Shown: positions 52,985-61,335, counted from the stretch's first letter. The stretch is 64,000 nucleotides of DNA from DATHZQ01 sp963823505 (GCA_963823505.1 CAWGLY010000005.1:434001-498000), one strand, 5' to 3'. Numbers and translations: made by a program. The notes: generated by a model from the letters alone, not told the origin.

Positions 52985-54769
52985 ATGGACCTGAGGCTCC
53001 TCGAGGACCGGGCAACGGACGACGAGCGGGCCGCGGTCGACGCCTTGCTTGGCCCCCCCGAGTCCGTTTGGGATGGCGGGGACCGTACCGATGTCGATGC
53101 TCACGTCGCACACGGCGGATTCCACGCCGCCGCCGAGCGCCGCCACCTGCTGTTGCCCGCACTGAATACGGTGAACAGCGCAATCGGCTGGGTATCCCCA
53201 GGTGCGCTCAACTACATCTGCCAGCGGCTCATCGTGCCACCGGCCGAGGCGTTTTCCGTGGCCACCTTCTATGCGCTGATCTCGCTGGACGAACGGCCCG
53301 CCAACGTCGCTCACGTCTGCGAGGACGTCACGTGCCGAACCAGGGGTGGATTGGCGATCCTGGAGGAGCTTGGCGGGCGAGAGGATGTAGCGCCGAGCCC
53401 GTGTCTCGGTCAATGTGACCGCGCCCCTGCGGCTTTCGTGCAACGGGCGGGAAAGGACGACGTGGTGCTGGTCGGGACGACGTCGGCGTCGATCGCGGCG
53501 ACACTCGACGACGCCCATACACCATCCGTACCGGTGGTCATCCCGCAGGCAGGCCAACCCGGGCTGACCTTGCTGCGAAGGGTGGGTCCGGTCGATCCGC
53601 ACAGCTTGGATGCCTACCGCGCCGCCGGAGGCTACACGGCGCTGGGGCGCGCCTTGGACATGGGTGGCGACGCTGTCATCGCAGAGCTCAAAGCCTCGGG
53701 GCTGCGGGGACGCGGCGGCGCGGCGTTCCCCATCGGCGTCAAGTGGGAGGCCGTCGCCACTGCCGATGAGCCCGTTCGCTACCTGATCTGCAACGCCGAC
53801 GAATCGGAGCCGGGGACGTTCAAGGATCGGGTGATCATGAAGGGTGACCCGTTCGCCCTCGTCGAGGCGATGACGATCGCCGGGCTCACCCTCGGGGCCG
53901 GCAAGGGATATCTGTACGTCAGGGCCGAGTATCCGGCATCAACATCGAGGCTGCAGGCCGCCATCGACGCCGCTCGCGGGGCGGGCCTGCTGGGAGATGA
54001 TGTCGAGGGCTCGGGGCGCCGCTTCGACATCGAGGTTCGGCGCGGCGGTGGGGCATACATCTGCGGGGAAGAGACGGCGATGATGAATTCGATCGAGGGG
54101 TTGCGGGGAGAGCCGCGCAATAAGCCACCGTTCCCCACACAAGCCGGATTGTTCGGCAAGCCCACCGTCATCAACAACGTGGAGACCCTGGTCAACGTGC
54201 TCGACATCGTCGAGCGGGGCGGCGAGGCGTTTGCCCGGGTGGGCACCAAGGACTCGACGGGGACCAAGCTGTTCTGCTTGTCCGGTGCGGTAACGTCGCC
54301 GGGCGTGTACGAGGTCCCCTTCGGGCTCACCCTTGGTGAGCTGATCGAGTTGGCCGGCGGCACCACAGCAGATGTCGGAGCGATCCTCCTCGGAGGCGCA
54401 GCCGGCGTGTTTGTCGGCACGGGCCACCTCGCTATGCCGCTCACCTTTGAGGACGCTCGTGCTTGGGGCGCCACTCTCGGATCCGGGGTCGTGCTGGTCT
54501 TCGATACCTCGACGGACTTCCGCGACATCGTCGGTCGAATCGCGGCGTTCTTCCGGGATGAGTCGTGCGGCCAGTGTGTACCGTGCCGGGTGGGGACGGT
54601 GAGGCAGGAAGAACTGCTGGCCCGCCATCTTTCAGGTGCGCCCCTCGAGCAAGAGTTGTTCAACGACATCGCCAGAGCCATGGAGGACGCGTCCATCTGC
54701 GGCCTCGGTCATACGGCCGCAACGGCGGTTCGCTCGGCCATTGCCCTGGGCCTGCTGGGAGCCACATGA
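52985..54769 (+). CDS. fdhB: formate dehydrogenase NAD(P)-reducing subunit (NuoE-NuoF fusion)
   Basis: A 594-residue fusion. Residues 1-170 are NuoE-like with a thioredoxin-type 2Fe-2S site (CEDVTC and CLGQC). Residues 190-590 are NuoF-like: GLRGRGGAAFPIGVKWE (FMN), CNADESEPGTFKDR, GGGAYICGEETAMMNSIEGL (NADH), and the 4Fe-4S site CGQCVPC plus a late Cys in SICGLGH. It receives electrons from the catalytic part through FeS clusters and reduces NAD+ or NADP+. It starts ten bases after fdhA ends, and its stop overlaps the next ATG as ATGA. Confidence 0.92.
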   Translation: MDLRLLEDRATDDERAAVDALLGPPESVWDGGDRTDVDAHVAHGGFHAAAERRHLLLPALNTVNSAIGWVSPGALNYICQRLIVPPAEAFSVATFYALISLDERPANVAHVCEDVTCRTRGGLAILEELGGREDVAPSPCLGQCDRAPAAFVQRAGKDDVVLVGTTSASIAATLDDAHTPSVPVVIPQAGQPGLTLLRRVGPVDPHSLDAYRAAGGYTALGRALDMGGDAVIAELKASGLRGRGGAAFPIGVKWEAVATADEPVRYLICNADESEPGTFKDRVIMKGDPFALVEAMTIAGLTLGAGKGYLYVRAEYPASTSRLQAAIDAARGAGLLGDDVEGSGRRFDIEVRRGGGAYICGEETAMMNSIEGLRGEPRNKPPFPTQAGLFGKPTVINNVETLVNVLDIVERGGEAFARVGTKDSTGTKLFCLSGAVTSPGVYEVPFGLTLGELIELAGGTTADVGAILLGGAAGVFVGTGHLAMPLTFEDARAWGATLGSGVVLVFDTSTDFRDIVGRIAAFFRDESCGQCVPCRVGTVRQEELLARHLSGAPLEQELFNDIARAMEDASICGLGHTAATAVRSAIALGLLGAT

Positions 54770-55719
54770 GCGAGGTGTCGATCACGATTGACGGTGTCGC
54801 TGCTTCAGTGCCGCAGGGGGCGACGATTCTGGACGCGTGTCGCAGCCAGGGGAGCGAGCAGCCAACGCTTTGCTATCTGGAGAACCTGACACCGGTCAAC
54901 GCATGCCGGGTCTGCGTGGTCGAGGTGGAGGGTTCTCGCACCCTCGTTCCGTCGTGTTCCCGCCCGGTCGAGGATGGGATGGTGGTGGCCACCGACAGCC
55001 CTCGGGTGCGCCACTCCAGGAAGGTGGTGTTCGAGTTCTTGGCGAGCGCGGCGGATTTGTCGCTTGTCGATGCGGCCACCACCCGGTGGATGAGCGAGTA
55101 CGGCGTCGACCCGTTGCGCTTCGGCCCGCCAGCGGAGCCCACGACGGATCGAGATTCCCGGCACGCGGGCCACCACACGACGCCTTCGGGTACCCGGGCA
55201 GAGACGGTCGCGCAGCCGGTCAAGGTCGACAACGACCTGTACATCCGCGACTACACGAAGTGCATCCTCTGCTACAAGTGCGTGGAAGCGTGCGGAGAGG
55301 ACGCCCAGAACACCTTTGCGATCTCCGTTGCCGGGAGAGGCTTCGACGCCCGCATCTCCACGGAGTACGACACGGGTCTCACGGATTCAGCTTGCGTGTT
55401 CTGCGGCAACTGCATCGGCGTCTGCCCCACCGGGGCCCTCATGTTCCGCTCGGAGTACGAGTTACGCGCAGCCGGGATGTGGGACGAGTCGCGACAGACC
55501 GTCACTCAGACGATCTGCTCCTATTGCGGCGTCGGCTGCAATCTGGAGCTGCACGTGCAGGACAACCGGATCGTCAAGGTCACCTCGCCGATCGACCACT
55601 CCGTCACCGATGGGCACCTGTGCATCAAGGGCAGGTTCGGCTACGAGTACGTCCAAGACTTCGGCGATCTGGCAGAAACGCCCATCGACGTCGTGCTCCA
55701 ACGCACCCGTACCACCTGA
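54766..55719 (+). CDS. formate dehydrogenase N-terminal FeS subunit
   Basis: A 317-residue protein equal to the N-terminal third of FdhA/NuoG-type subunits. Domains in order: 2Fe-2S ferredoxin (Cys 36, 47, 50, 64), a His/Cys-containing linker (about 80-150), a double 4Fe-4S domain (CILCYKCVEAC near 167; CVFCGNCIGVCP near 208), and the Mo-proximal 4Fe-4S domain of MopB proteins (CSYCGVGCN near 248, then GHLCIKGRFGY). In normal FDH this domain continues directly into the Mo-binding part, which here is the separate fdhA at 51100. The gene overlaps fdhB by four bases, so the three form one operon. A start at 54766 fits; earlier in-frame sequence lies inside fdhB. Confidence 0.88.
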   Translation: MSEVSITIDGVAASVPQGATILDACRSQGSEQPTLCYLENLTPVNACRVCVVEVEGSRTLVPSCSRPVEDGMVVATDSPRVRHSRKVVFEFLASAADLSLVDAATTRWMSEYGVDPLRFGPPAEPTTDRDSRHAGHHTTPSGTRAETVAQPVKVDNDLYIRDYTKCILCYKCVEACGEDAQNTFAISVAGRGFDARISTEYDTGLTDSACVFCGNCIGVCPTGALMFRSEYELRAAGMWDESRQTVTQTICSYCGVGCNLELHVQDNRIVKVTSPIDHSVTDGHLCIKGRFGYEYVQDFGDLAETPIDVVLQRTRTT

Positions 55720-56471
55720 GAGGCCAACTGCTGGCGCGGCCAATGAGGTGGCGGCGTCCGACCCGGGACGCAAACCGGCAGCACGCGCCTACGACGCCAT
55801 GTTCGCCGGGACAGCAATCTCCAACGACCTGCCGAGACGGTGACCGCTACCGGTCCGGACCCGGAGGTGGTGATGGAGGCCGCCTGGGGATGGTGTCGGA
55901 CGGTCGATGTGCTCGCCGAATGGGTGGTGTGGCTGGCGTGTTGGATCCGTTCCCGTGCGTACGAGATCGGCCGGAACGGCGCGAGGTGCTGGGGTACCGG
56001 CCATCGACGGGCGCCCTGATCGGACCAACGTGTCCCCGACCGAAAGAGCCCCCCGAGCCGAGTAGCAGGCTCAGACGATGTCGATCCGGAAGATCGGATG
56101 ATCGGCCGGGTCCGGCAGCGCCTCCCACGGGGAGGGCTCGGATCGCGATCAGGCCGCTACCGGGTTTCGCGTTGTAGCCTCGGACGACAGTCCGGTAGCG
56201 ACGCAAGGATCGTTTGGCTGCGCAGCGGAGCGGCATGGGCCCCAATGCCACGGGACTCCCGCCGATGGGACCGTCGGGTGGTGCAAGCTCAGCGAGGGCG
56301 CCGGATGGCGGCCCTCGCCCACGAGCTCAGTGCCCCCGGAGGTTGCGGCAGCGGTACTCACCTACGTACGGAAGCGTGATCGTACCGTCCGGATTCGCGA
56401 CGACAACACCGATCTCGCTGAGGTGGGCGTCGACGGGAAGGGTCTTACCAAGGGGGTGGAATCGAGCCCCC
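55720..56471. other. 750-base stretch without a supportable gene
   Basis: After the FDH operon I find no frame with recognisable protein. A 52-codon minus-strand frame at 56327-56485 (with PDGTITLPYVGEYRCRNL) is too short and overlaps the mazE promoter. A second minus-strand frame ends HPIFRIDIV at about 56073. No fdhD or other cofactor gene is here. The composition remains GC-rich. Confidence 0.5.
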
Positions 56472-56485
56472 GTTACATGTAACAT
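56472..56485 (+). promoter_or_regulatory. mazEF operator with leaderless -10
   Basis: GTTACATGTAAC (56472-56483) is a perfect 12-base palindrome overlapping the -10 TAACAT (56480-56485), which ends six bases before the mazE ATG at 56492. It is a good candidate for MazEF self-repression. Confidence 0.65.
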
Positions 56486-56491
56486 TGGGCT

Positions 56492-56713
56492 ATGGCCACG
56501 TCTCAAGATGATCCCTCCGTCTCGAATCGAGTACGCAACTACCGCAAGCGGATGCGAGACCAAGGTATGCGACCTATCCAGATCTGGGTGGCTGATGTTC
56601 GCTCTCCGGATTTCGCAGCGGAGGCGCACCGGCAGTCCGCCGCCGTCGCCGCCGGCGAGCGCGCCGCTGACGATCAGGCATTCATCGATGCCATCAGCGT
56701 CGACAACAAGTGA
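56492..56713 (+). CDS. mazE: MazE family antitoxin (DUF3018-like)
   Basis: A 73-residue protein: RVRNYRKRMRDQGMRPIQIW, then VADVRSPDFAAEAHRQSAAV. This is the short antitoxin family (DUF3018) paired with MazF in actinobacteria; it would bind DNA and neutralise the toxin. Its stop overlaps the mazF start region by four bases, giving tight coupling. The start has a palindromic promoter and no ribosome site, so the transcript is probably leaderless. Confidence 0.85.
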   Translation: MATSQDDPSVSNRVRNYRKRMRDQGMRPIQIWVADVRSPDFAAEAHRQSAAVAAGERAADDQAFIDAISVDNK

Positions 56714-57042
56714 GACGCTCCGAAGTCTGGACGGCGGCAGCCGGAACTGGCTACACCGGCAAACCCCGGCCGGTCGTGATCATCCAAGACGATCGCTTTG
56801 ATGCCACAGACTCGGTGACCGTGTGCGCTTTCACCACCGACCCAACAGAGGCACCGCTCATTCGCCTCCCCGTCGTCCCCGACGAACAGAACGGTCTCCG
56901 TGAGGCAAGCAGCCTGATGGTCGACAAGATCACAACCGTGCCCCGGTCCAGACTTGGAGAGCGCATCGGTCGCGTGAGCGATCACGACATGGTCAGACTC
57001 GGGCGTGCCGTCGTGGTGTTCCTCGGGCTAGCCGGCGGCTGA
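56710..57042 (+). CDS. mazF: MazF family endoribonuclease toxin
   Basis: A 110-residue PemK/MazF toxin. Signatures are RRSEVWTAAAGTGYTGKPRP, VVIIQDDRFDATDSVTVCAF and MVDKITTVPRSRLGERIGRV. MazF cleaves mRNA or tRNA at short sequences. Both the basic N-terminal strand and the TT-P-R-S-R-L region that form the active site are present. It starts at GTG 56710 inside the end of mazE, so it is translated with its antitoxin. Confidence 0.88.
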   Translation: MRRSEVWTAAAGTGYTGKPRPVVIIQDDRFDATDSVTVCAFTTDPTEAPLIRLPVVPDEQNGLREASSLMVDKITTVPRSRLGERIGRVSDHDMVRLGRAVVVFLGLAGG

Positions 57043-57059
57043 CCGAGCCGCCCGGATCC

Positions 57060-57242
57060 GTGCGCGGACGGGTTGATCCGTGGGCAAATCGAACGTCCGA
57101 GTTACTGCACCTGATGGACGGGCTCGGCGACCAGATCGCGGCCCGTCTCGACGCGACTGCCGCCACTGCGCGCGTGGGTCTCGCTACCAGGAACCGATCC
57201 GACTTCGAGCCGGTGCGGAGCCTACGCCTGAGGGAGCTGTAG
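57060..57242 (+). pseudogene. possible VapC (PIN) C-terminal remnant
   Basis: One frame contains TAATARVGLATRNRSDFEPV, which resembles the end of PIN-domain toxins (laTRN..dF). The first 80 or so residues are missing, and the stretch is only about 60 codons, directly after mazF. It may be a chance resemblance. Confidence 0.35.
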
Positions 57243-57298
57243 ACGCACTCGTAGGTGCCGCTCCAGCGCACGGGCCGGAATGGGCGTTCGTGCGCCAT

Positions 57299-57817
57299 TC
57301 AGGTGATCGGCGTTGGGGCGGAGGGCGTCCCGGGGTCCACAATGCTTTCACCCGCCGGTTCCTTACCCACCGGGTCGGGGCACGCTCCTTGAAACGCTCG
57401 ATCACCAAACGGTCGGCATCGGCGACTTGGTGATGCGACGAACCGTAGACCTGCCATGCGCCACAACGCCGGGGTACGCCTCGAAACGCGAGAGGACCTG
57501 AGGGAGTGGCGCGCCTTCCGGAGAAAACAGAAACTCGTCCACATCCAAAGGCGATCCAGCGAGCCAATCCGCGAGTCTTTCCAAACAGTTCGTGTACGCA
57601 GACGTCTGCCCACCGGCGGCGAGCGGCTGTTCCCACCGCACAATCGACACCACGCCGGCGTCGATGTCCGGTCTCAGCTGCGCCTCCGGGCTGTCTTTGG
57701 AGAAGTTGTCATAGAGGATGAACCGGCTCACCCCATGAGTCGGTGGAACGCCACCCACTCAGGCAGATATCGGGCCTCGTCGCGAACGACGGCACAGATC
57801 GCAAGGTCGACTCTCAT
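57299..57817 (-). pseudogene. GT92-type glycosyltransferase, decayed by frameshifts
   Basis: From ATG 57817 the frame gives MRVDLAICAVVRDEARYLPE and WVAFHRLMG, then a stop. The next frame resumes VSRFILYDNFSKDSPEAQLR, then TSAYTNCLERLADW and DVDEFLFSPEG (the DxD-type site). A third frame gives AWQVYGSSHHQVADADRLVI and ERFKERAPTRW. A later frame gives ESIVDP. This order matches GT92/DUF23 glycosyltransferases. The first break is one base lost from a G run at 57731-57734. At least three breaks make it non-functional. Confidence 0.8.
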
Positions 57818-58072
57818 CACTCACCCGGAGAGCGCTTGGATCCACACACTACGCAGTGCGGAAGACGCCAGCGGGGAGCCTCGTGCTGCTCCGAGTCGCA
57901 TGCGCCATTGGAGTAGCACGACCCGCACACAGAATCGCCGGCCCGCTCGGTTCCGGGAGTTCCGGTCCTGAGCCGTATTTGGGCGATCGGCGCCGTTCAG
58001 CGAAGTCTCGGCACCGGGCGGTAGCGTCTAGTTGTACCCGGCCGGGACGTTGGTGACGGTTCTTGGATAGGT

Positions 58073-58170
58073 GAAGACCTCCGAGTGGAGTGGTGATTGC
58101 AGTCACACCCACTGGGAGGTCTTCATGGCTCACCGTAATGCCCGTCTCACGGTTCATGCGCGTCATCGTC
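58073..58170 (+). mobile_element. IS481-like insertion sequence remnant (left end)
   Basis: GAAGACCTCC (58073-58082) and GGAGGTCTTC (58115-58124) form a perfect ten-base inverted repeat just before an ATG at 58125 that begins MAHRNARLTVHAR, the usual start of IS481-family transposases. The frame then loses similarity, with no helix-turn-helix or DDE residues. Only the left end with its 5' hairpin appears to remain. The stretches 57818-58072 and 58171-58307 show nothing recognisable. Confidence 0.55.
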
Positions 58171-58307
58171 GGAGTGGACGACAGCGGGCGAACTCGGCGG
58201 CGAGAGCGCGGAATGCCGTACCTCGTGGCATCTCCTCCGGCATGGCCTCCTACAGACCCGCTTCGTTCGGCTGGAGAGGGACCCGGCCGCATTGGGCCGA
58301 GGGGGAC

Positions 58308-59342
58308 TCAAGCCGAGCGGCGGGAGCCTCGACGTCGTGAGGGCCGCCGCTGTGATCGAGGCGGAGCGTCTTCGGTCGTGGTGGTGCCAAAACGGGCAGC
58401 GATGTCGTTCAAGGCATACGCCGGGGTATCGGTGGTGGTGTCCACGACTTCTCGGATCGAGGCGAGATGTGCAGGTGTCGAGCCGCAACAACCGCCAATG
58501 ATCCTGGCGCCGAGACCGATGGCCAGCCGGGCGTAGTCGACCATGTCCACAGCTGCCGTCGGGTAGGTGAGCCCGCCTTCTTTCGTGTAGGCAGGAATCC
58601 CGGCGTTGGCCTTTGCCACCACCGGCACCGAGGGTTGCGTGGAGGCCACCGCGTGCACGGCAGCGAGCACATCCCCGGGGCCAATGCCGCAGTTGGCGCC
58701 GATGGCTGCCGGAGGACTCGGTTGCTCCGCCCACCACTGGCCGAGGCGCTCAGGCGGGACGCCCATCATTGTCTTGCCGTGGGTGTCGAAGCTCATCGTG
58801 GTCACGACCGGCAGTTGGAGCCCGGTGGTGGCTGCAAACGCCGCCTCCAGCTCTTCGATGCTCGACATGGTCTCGATCCACAGTGCGTCAGCACCCGCCG
58901 CGGCCAGCGCCGCAGCTTGTTCGTGGAAGACGGCAACGGCGTCGTCGAACGCCAGCTCGCCGAGCGGTGTGATCAAATCTCCCGTGGGGCCGATACTGCC
59001 TGCGACGGCAACGGACCTGTTGCTGGCAGCGGCGGCGCGTCGGGCGACGTCGACGGCGGCCGCATTCAGTTCCGCGACACGGCCATCCAGGGAATGGAGG
59101 GCGAGCCTGCGCCGGTTGGCGCCGAACGTGTTGGTGAGAAGGATGTCGGCGCCGGCAGCTACGAAGCCGGCGTGTGCGCTTTCCACGATCTCGGGCCGCT
59201 CGACGTTGCACAGCTCTGGCGAGTCCCCGCTGGTGAGACCGAGTGCGAACAACGAGGTGCCCATCCCGCCGTCCGCGACCAGGACATGACCAGATGCCAG
59301 CAAGTCATCGAAGAGGGTGGTGGCCGTTGTGCCGTTCGCCAT
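58308..59342 (-). CDS. betaine-homocysteine S-methyltransferase-like protein
   Basis: A 344-residue zinc-dependent methyltransferase of the homocysteine S-methyltransferase fold: VLVADGGMGTSLFALGL, LTNTFGANRRRLALHSLDG, and the zinc cysteines in GANCGIGP and GGCCGSTP. It moves a methyl group to homocysteine, making methionine, from betaine or a related donor. A neighbouring dimethylglycine dehydrogenase supports betaine as donor, since dimethylglycine would be the other product. ATG 59342 has AGGAG just upstream, and a 252-base leader with a strong hairpin precedes it. The last 40 residues are basic and low-complexity. Confidence 0.85.
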   Translation of the reverse strand: MANGTTATTLFDDLLASGHVLVADGGMGTSLFALGLTSGDSPELCNVERPEIVESAHAGFVAAGADILLTNTFGANRRRLALHSLDGRVAELNAAAVDVARRAAAASNRSVAVAGSIGPTGDLITPLGELAFDDAVAVFHEQAAALAAAGADALWIETMSSIEELEAAFAATTGLQLPVVTTMSFDTHGKTMMGVPPERLGQWWAEQPSPPAAIGANCGIGPGDVLAAVHAVASTQPSVPVVAKANAGIPAYTKEGGLTYPTAAVDMVDYARLAIGLGARIIGGCCGSTPAHLASIREVVDTTTDTPAYALNDIAARFGTTTTEDAPPRSQRRPSRRRGSRRSA

Positions 59343-59594
59343 GGTGGTGCTCCTGTCGCATCTTCAGCCTGTGGTCAGCCGATGCGGGAGCGGCGGCACC
59401 GGGCAAGGAGAAGGGCCGCTGCCAAGGCGAGCGGCCCGTGCCGTGTCGCTTTAGCTGTACTTCTTGAGCGCCCGCAAGCTGACTTCAAATCTGGCGCTGT
59501 TGTTGTGCCGACGATAGCAGCGGACTCGGACCACCATCGAAGCTCGGAGCTGTCATCGTGCCGGGTCGACGCCGGCGTTGACACCACTCGGCAT
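59343..59594 (-). promoter_or_regulatory. leader between etfA and the methyltransferase gene, with strong hairpin
   Basis: The 252 bases contain a perfect eight-base hairpin: GGGCCGCT (59413-59420) and AGCGGCCC (59430-59437) around a nine-base loop. On the minus strand it lies about 160 bases after etfA and 70 bases before the methyltransferase start. It could end the etfBA transcript, or control the methyltransferase. No known riboswitch core is obvious to me. Confidence 0.45.
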
Positions 59595-60572
59595 TCAGTC
59601 CCTGCGGCGGCGGATCTCTTCGTTGATCGCGGGCACCACGGCGTGCAGATCCGCGACCACTGCCCAATCGGCCCTGGTGACCATGGGGGCCTCTGGATCC
59701 GTGTTGATGGCCAGGACATGCTTGGCGTTCATCATCCCCACCCAATGCTGCACTGCGCCGGAGATACCGCACGCGATGTACAGCTCCGGAGCAACGACGG
59801 TGCCGGTCTGGCCCACTTGGTCGCTGTGGGGCCGCCACCCACTGTTGGTGACGACCCTGCTGCAGCCAACAACGCCTCCGAGCAACTCGGCAAGCTCCTC
59901 CAGCGGAGCAAACCCATCGCCGCTGCCGACGCCGCGACCGCCGCTGATGACCACCGGCGACGTTGCCAGGGTGACACCCTCTGCGGTGACCACCCGGTCG
60001 CGGACGAGGGTCACCGCTTCGGCTGCGCCGAGGGTCGGCTCGAAGACTTTTGGCTCAATAGCGGTGGACGGCTCGATGGGCATCGGGTCCGTGGTGTACG
60101 GGGCGAACGTCACGATCTTGCGTTCGGCCTCCAGGCGGGCGATCTCGTGCAAGCTGCCGCCCCAGCGGAGCCGCTTCATCTGCCACACCGATCCGTCGCC
60201 GGTGACCTCGAGGCAGTTGGCGACCATCGGTTCTTCGTTCATCGCCGCCACGTGAGCGAGGACCTCGTTGCCGCGGTCGGTGCCTGTGGCGAGGATCGCA
60301 ACCGCACCCACGTGGTCGGAGAGCTGATGGAGTGCTTGCGCCCACGCATCAGGGCCGTAGTCGTCCAATAGGTCGTGGTGCACCCGGTAGACCGAGCTCG
60401 CTCCGTGATTGGCGACACTGTCCGCCAGCCCGTCGGAACTGCGTCCCAGCAGGGCTGCGGCAACGGCGCCTCCAATGGAGTCGGCGAGCCGCTTGGTGGC
60501 GGTGAGCCCGCCGAGCGTTGCCTCGCTGAGCTCTCCCCGGTCGTGTTCGACGAGATAGAGAAACGTGGTCAT
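59595..60572 (-). CDS. etfA: electron transfer flavoprotein alpha subunit
   Basis: A 325-residue ETF alpha/FixB subunit. The C-terminal FAD domain is clear: VVISGGRGVGSGDGFAPLEE, GWRPHSDQVGQTGTVVAPEL, YIACGISGAVQHWVGMMNAK and AINTDPEAPM. It carries electrons from dehydrogenases such as the DMGDH-like protein upstream to the respiratory chain. Its ATG overlaps the etfB stop (ATGA), so the two are co-translated, as expected for a heterodimer. Confidence 0.92.
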   Translation of the reverse strand: MTTFLYLVEHDRGELSEATLGGLTATKRLADSIGGAVAAALLGRSSDGLADSVANHGASSVYRVHHDLLDDYGPDAWAQALHQLSDHVGAVAILATGTDRGNEVLAHVAAMNEEPMVANCLEVTGDGSVWQMKRLRWGGSLHEIARLEAERKIVTFAPYTTDPMPIEPSTAIEPKVFEPTLGAAEAVTLVRDRVVTAEGVTLATSPVVISGGRGVGSGDGFAPLEELAELLGGVVGCSRVVTNSGWRPHSDQVGQTGTVVAPELYIACGISGAVQHWVGMMNAKHVLAINTDPEAPMVTRADWAVVADLHAVVPAINEEIRRRRD

Positions 60573-61333
60573 AGCATCCCCAACTCGTCGAGCACGTCGA
60601 CAACGGCACCGGCGGCATCCGGGCCATCACCGAGGATCTCGACGGACGAGGCGACCTGCGGGGGTGGCTGCAGCTCGACCTTGGATTGCCTGCCGGGAAC
60701 GTGTTCACCGACGATCCGCTCGACGGGGACCTTTCTGGCGCTCATTCGGGTCTTCAACGTCGGGTAGCGGGGCAGGTTGATGCCTTCCTTGACGCCGAGC
60801 GCGGCCGGAAGCGGCAGCTCGTAGACCTCGGAGCCGTGCGCGGTCTCTCGCCTCGCCGTGACCCTGCTCTCGCCGACGTCGAGGCCCTTGATCCCGCTGA
60901 CGATCGGACGCCCCAGCGCCCTGGCGATCCTGATGCCGACCTGATAGCCGCCGGAGTCGGCGGACTCGTTCCCGAACAAGATGAGATCGAACGTCCCGTC
61001 GCGCCGTTCGAGCGTGTCGACCGCCGCAGTGATGGCGGTGGCCGTGGCAACCGGATCCCAGTCGGCGATTTCGGTCTCGACGAGCACCCCCTCCGTGGCG
61101 CCGACGGCAAGTGCATTGCGCACCTGCTCTTCTGCCGCCGGAGGGCCCAACGTCAACACGGTGACGGACCCGCCCAGTTCTTCGGTGATCCGCACCGCCT
61201 CTTCGACGGCACATTCCTCGTGGGGACTGATCGTGAACCCCAGGAGATGGGCGTCGACCTCCTGGCCGTCAGGCGTGACTTGGATCCTGGCGCCGGGTGC
61301 CGGCACGCGCTTGACGCAGACCAGGACCCGCAC
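60569..61333 (-). CDS. etfB: electron transfer flavoprotein beta subunit
   Basis: About 254 residues: VCVKRVPAPGARIQVTPDGQ, then ISPHEECAVEEAVRI, and VTVLTLGPPAAEEQVRNALA, the AMP-binding region of ETF beta. DLILFGNESADSGGYQVGIR and LPRYPTLKTRMSARKVPVE are also family-typical. It pairs with EtfA. GTG 61333 begins two bases after the stop of the upstream dehydrogenase gene (61336), so all three belong to one operon. Confidence 0.92.
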   Translation of the reverse strand: MRVLVCVKRVPAPGARIQVTPDGQEVDAHLLGFTISPHEECAVEEAVRITEELGGSVTVLTLGPPAAEEQVRNALAVGATEGVLVETEIADWDPVATATAITAAVDTLERRDGTFDLILFGNESADSGGYQVGIRIARALGRPIVSGIKGLDVGESRVTARRETAHGSEVYELPLPAALGVKEGINLPRYPTLKTRMSARKVPVERIVGEHVPGRQSKVELQPPPQVASSVEILGDGPDAAGAVVDVLDELGML

Positions 61334-61335
61334 GA

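Noticed and set aside
55720..56460. An fdhD or other FDH cofactor gene after the FDH operon
   Set aside because: No frame shows the FdhD cysteine motif or any other recognisable domain.
56327..56485. 52-codon minus-strand gene before mazE
   Set aside because: It lies over the mazEF promoter, has no ribosome site and matches no family I recognise.
58467..60371. 634-codon open frame on the plus strand
   Set aside because: It is antisense to the methyltransferase and etfA genes, both with clear motifs.
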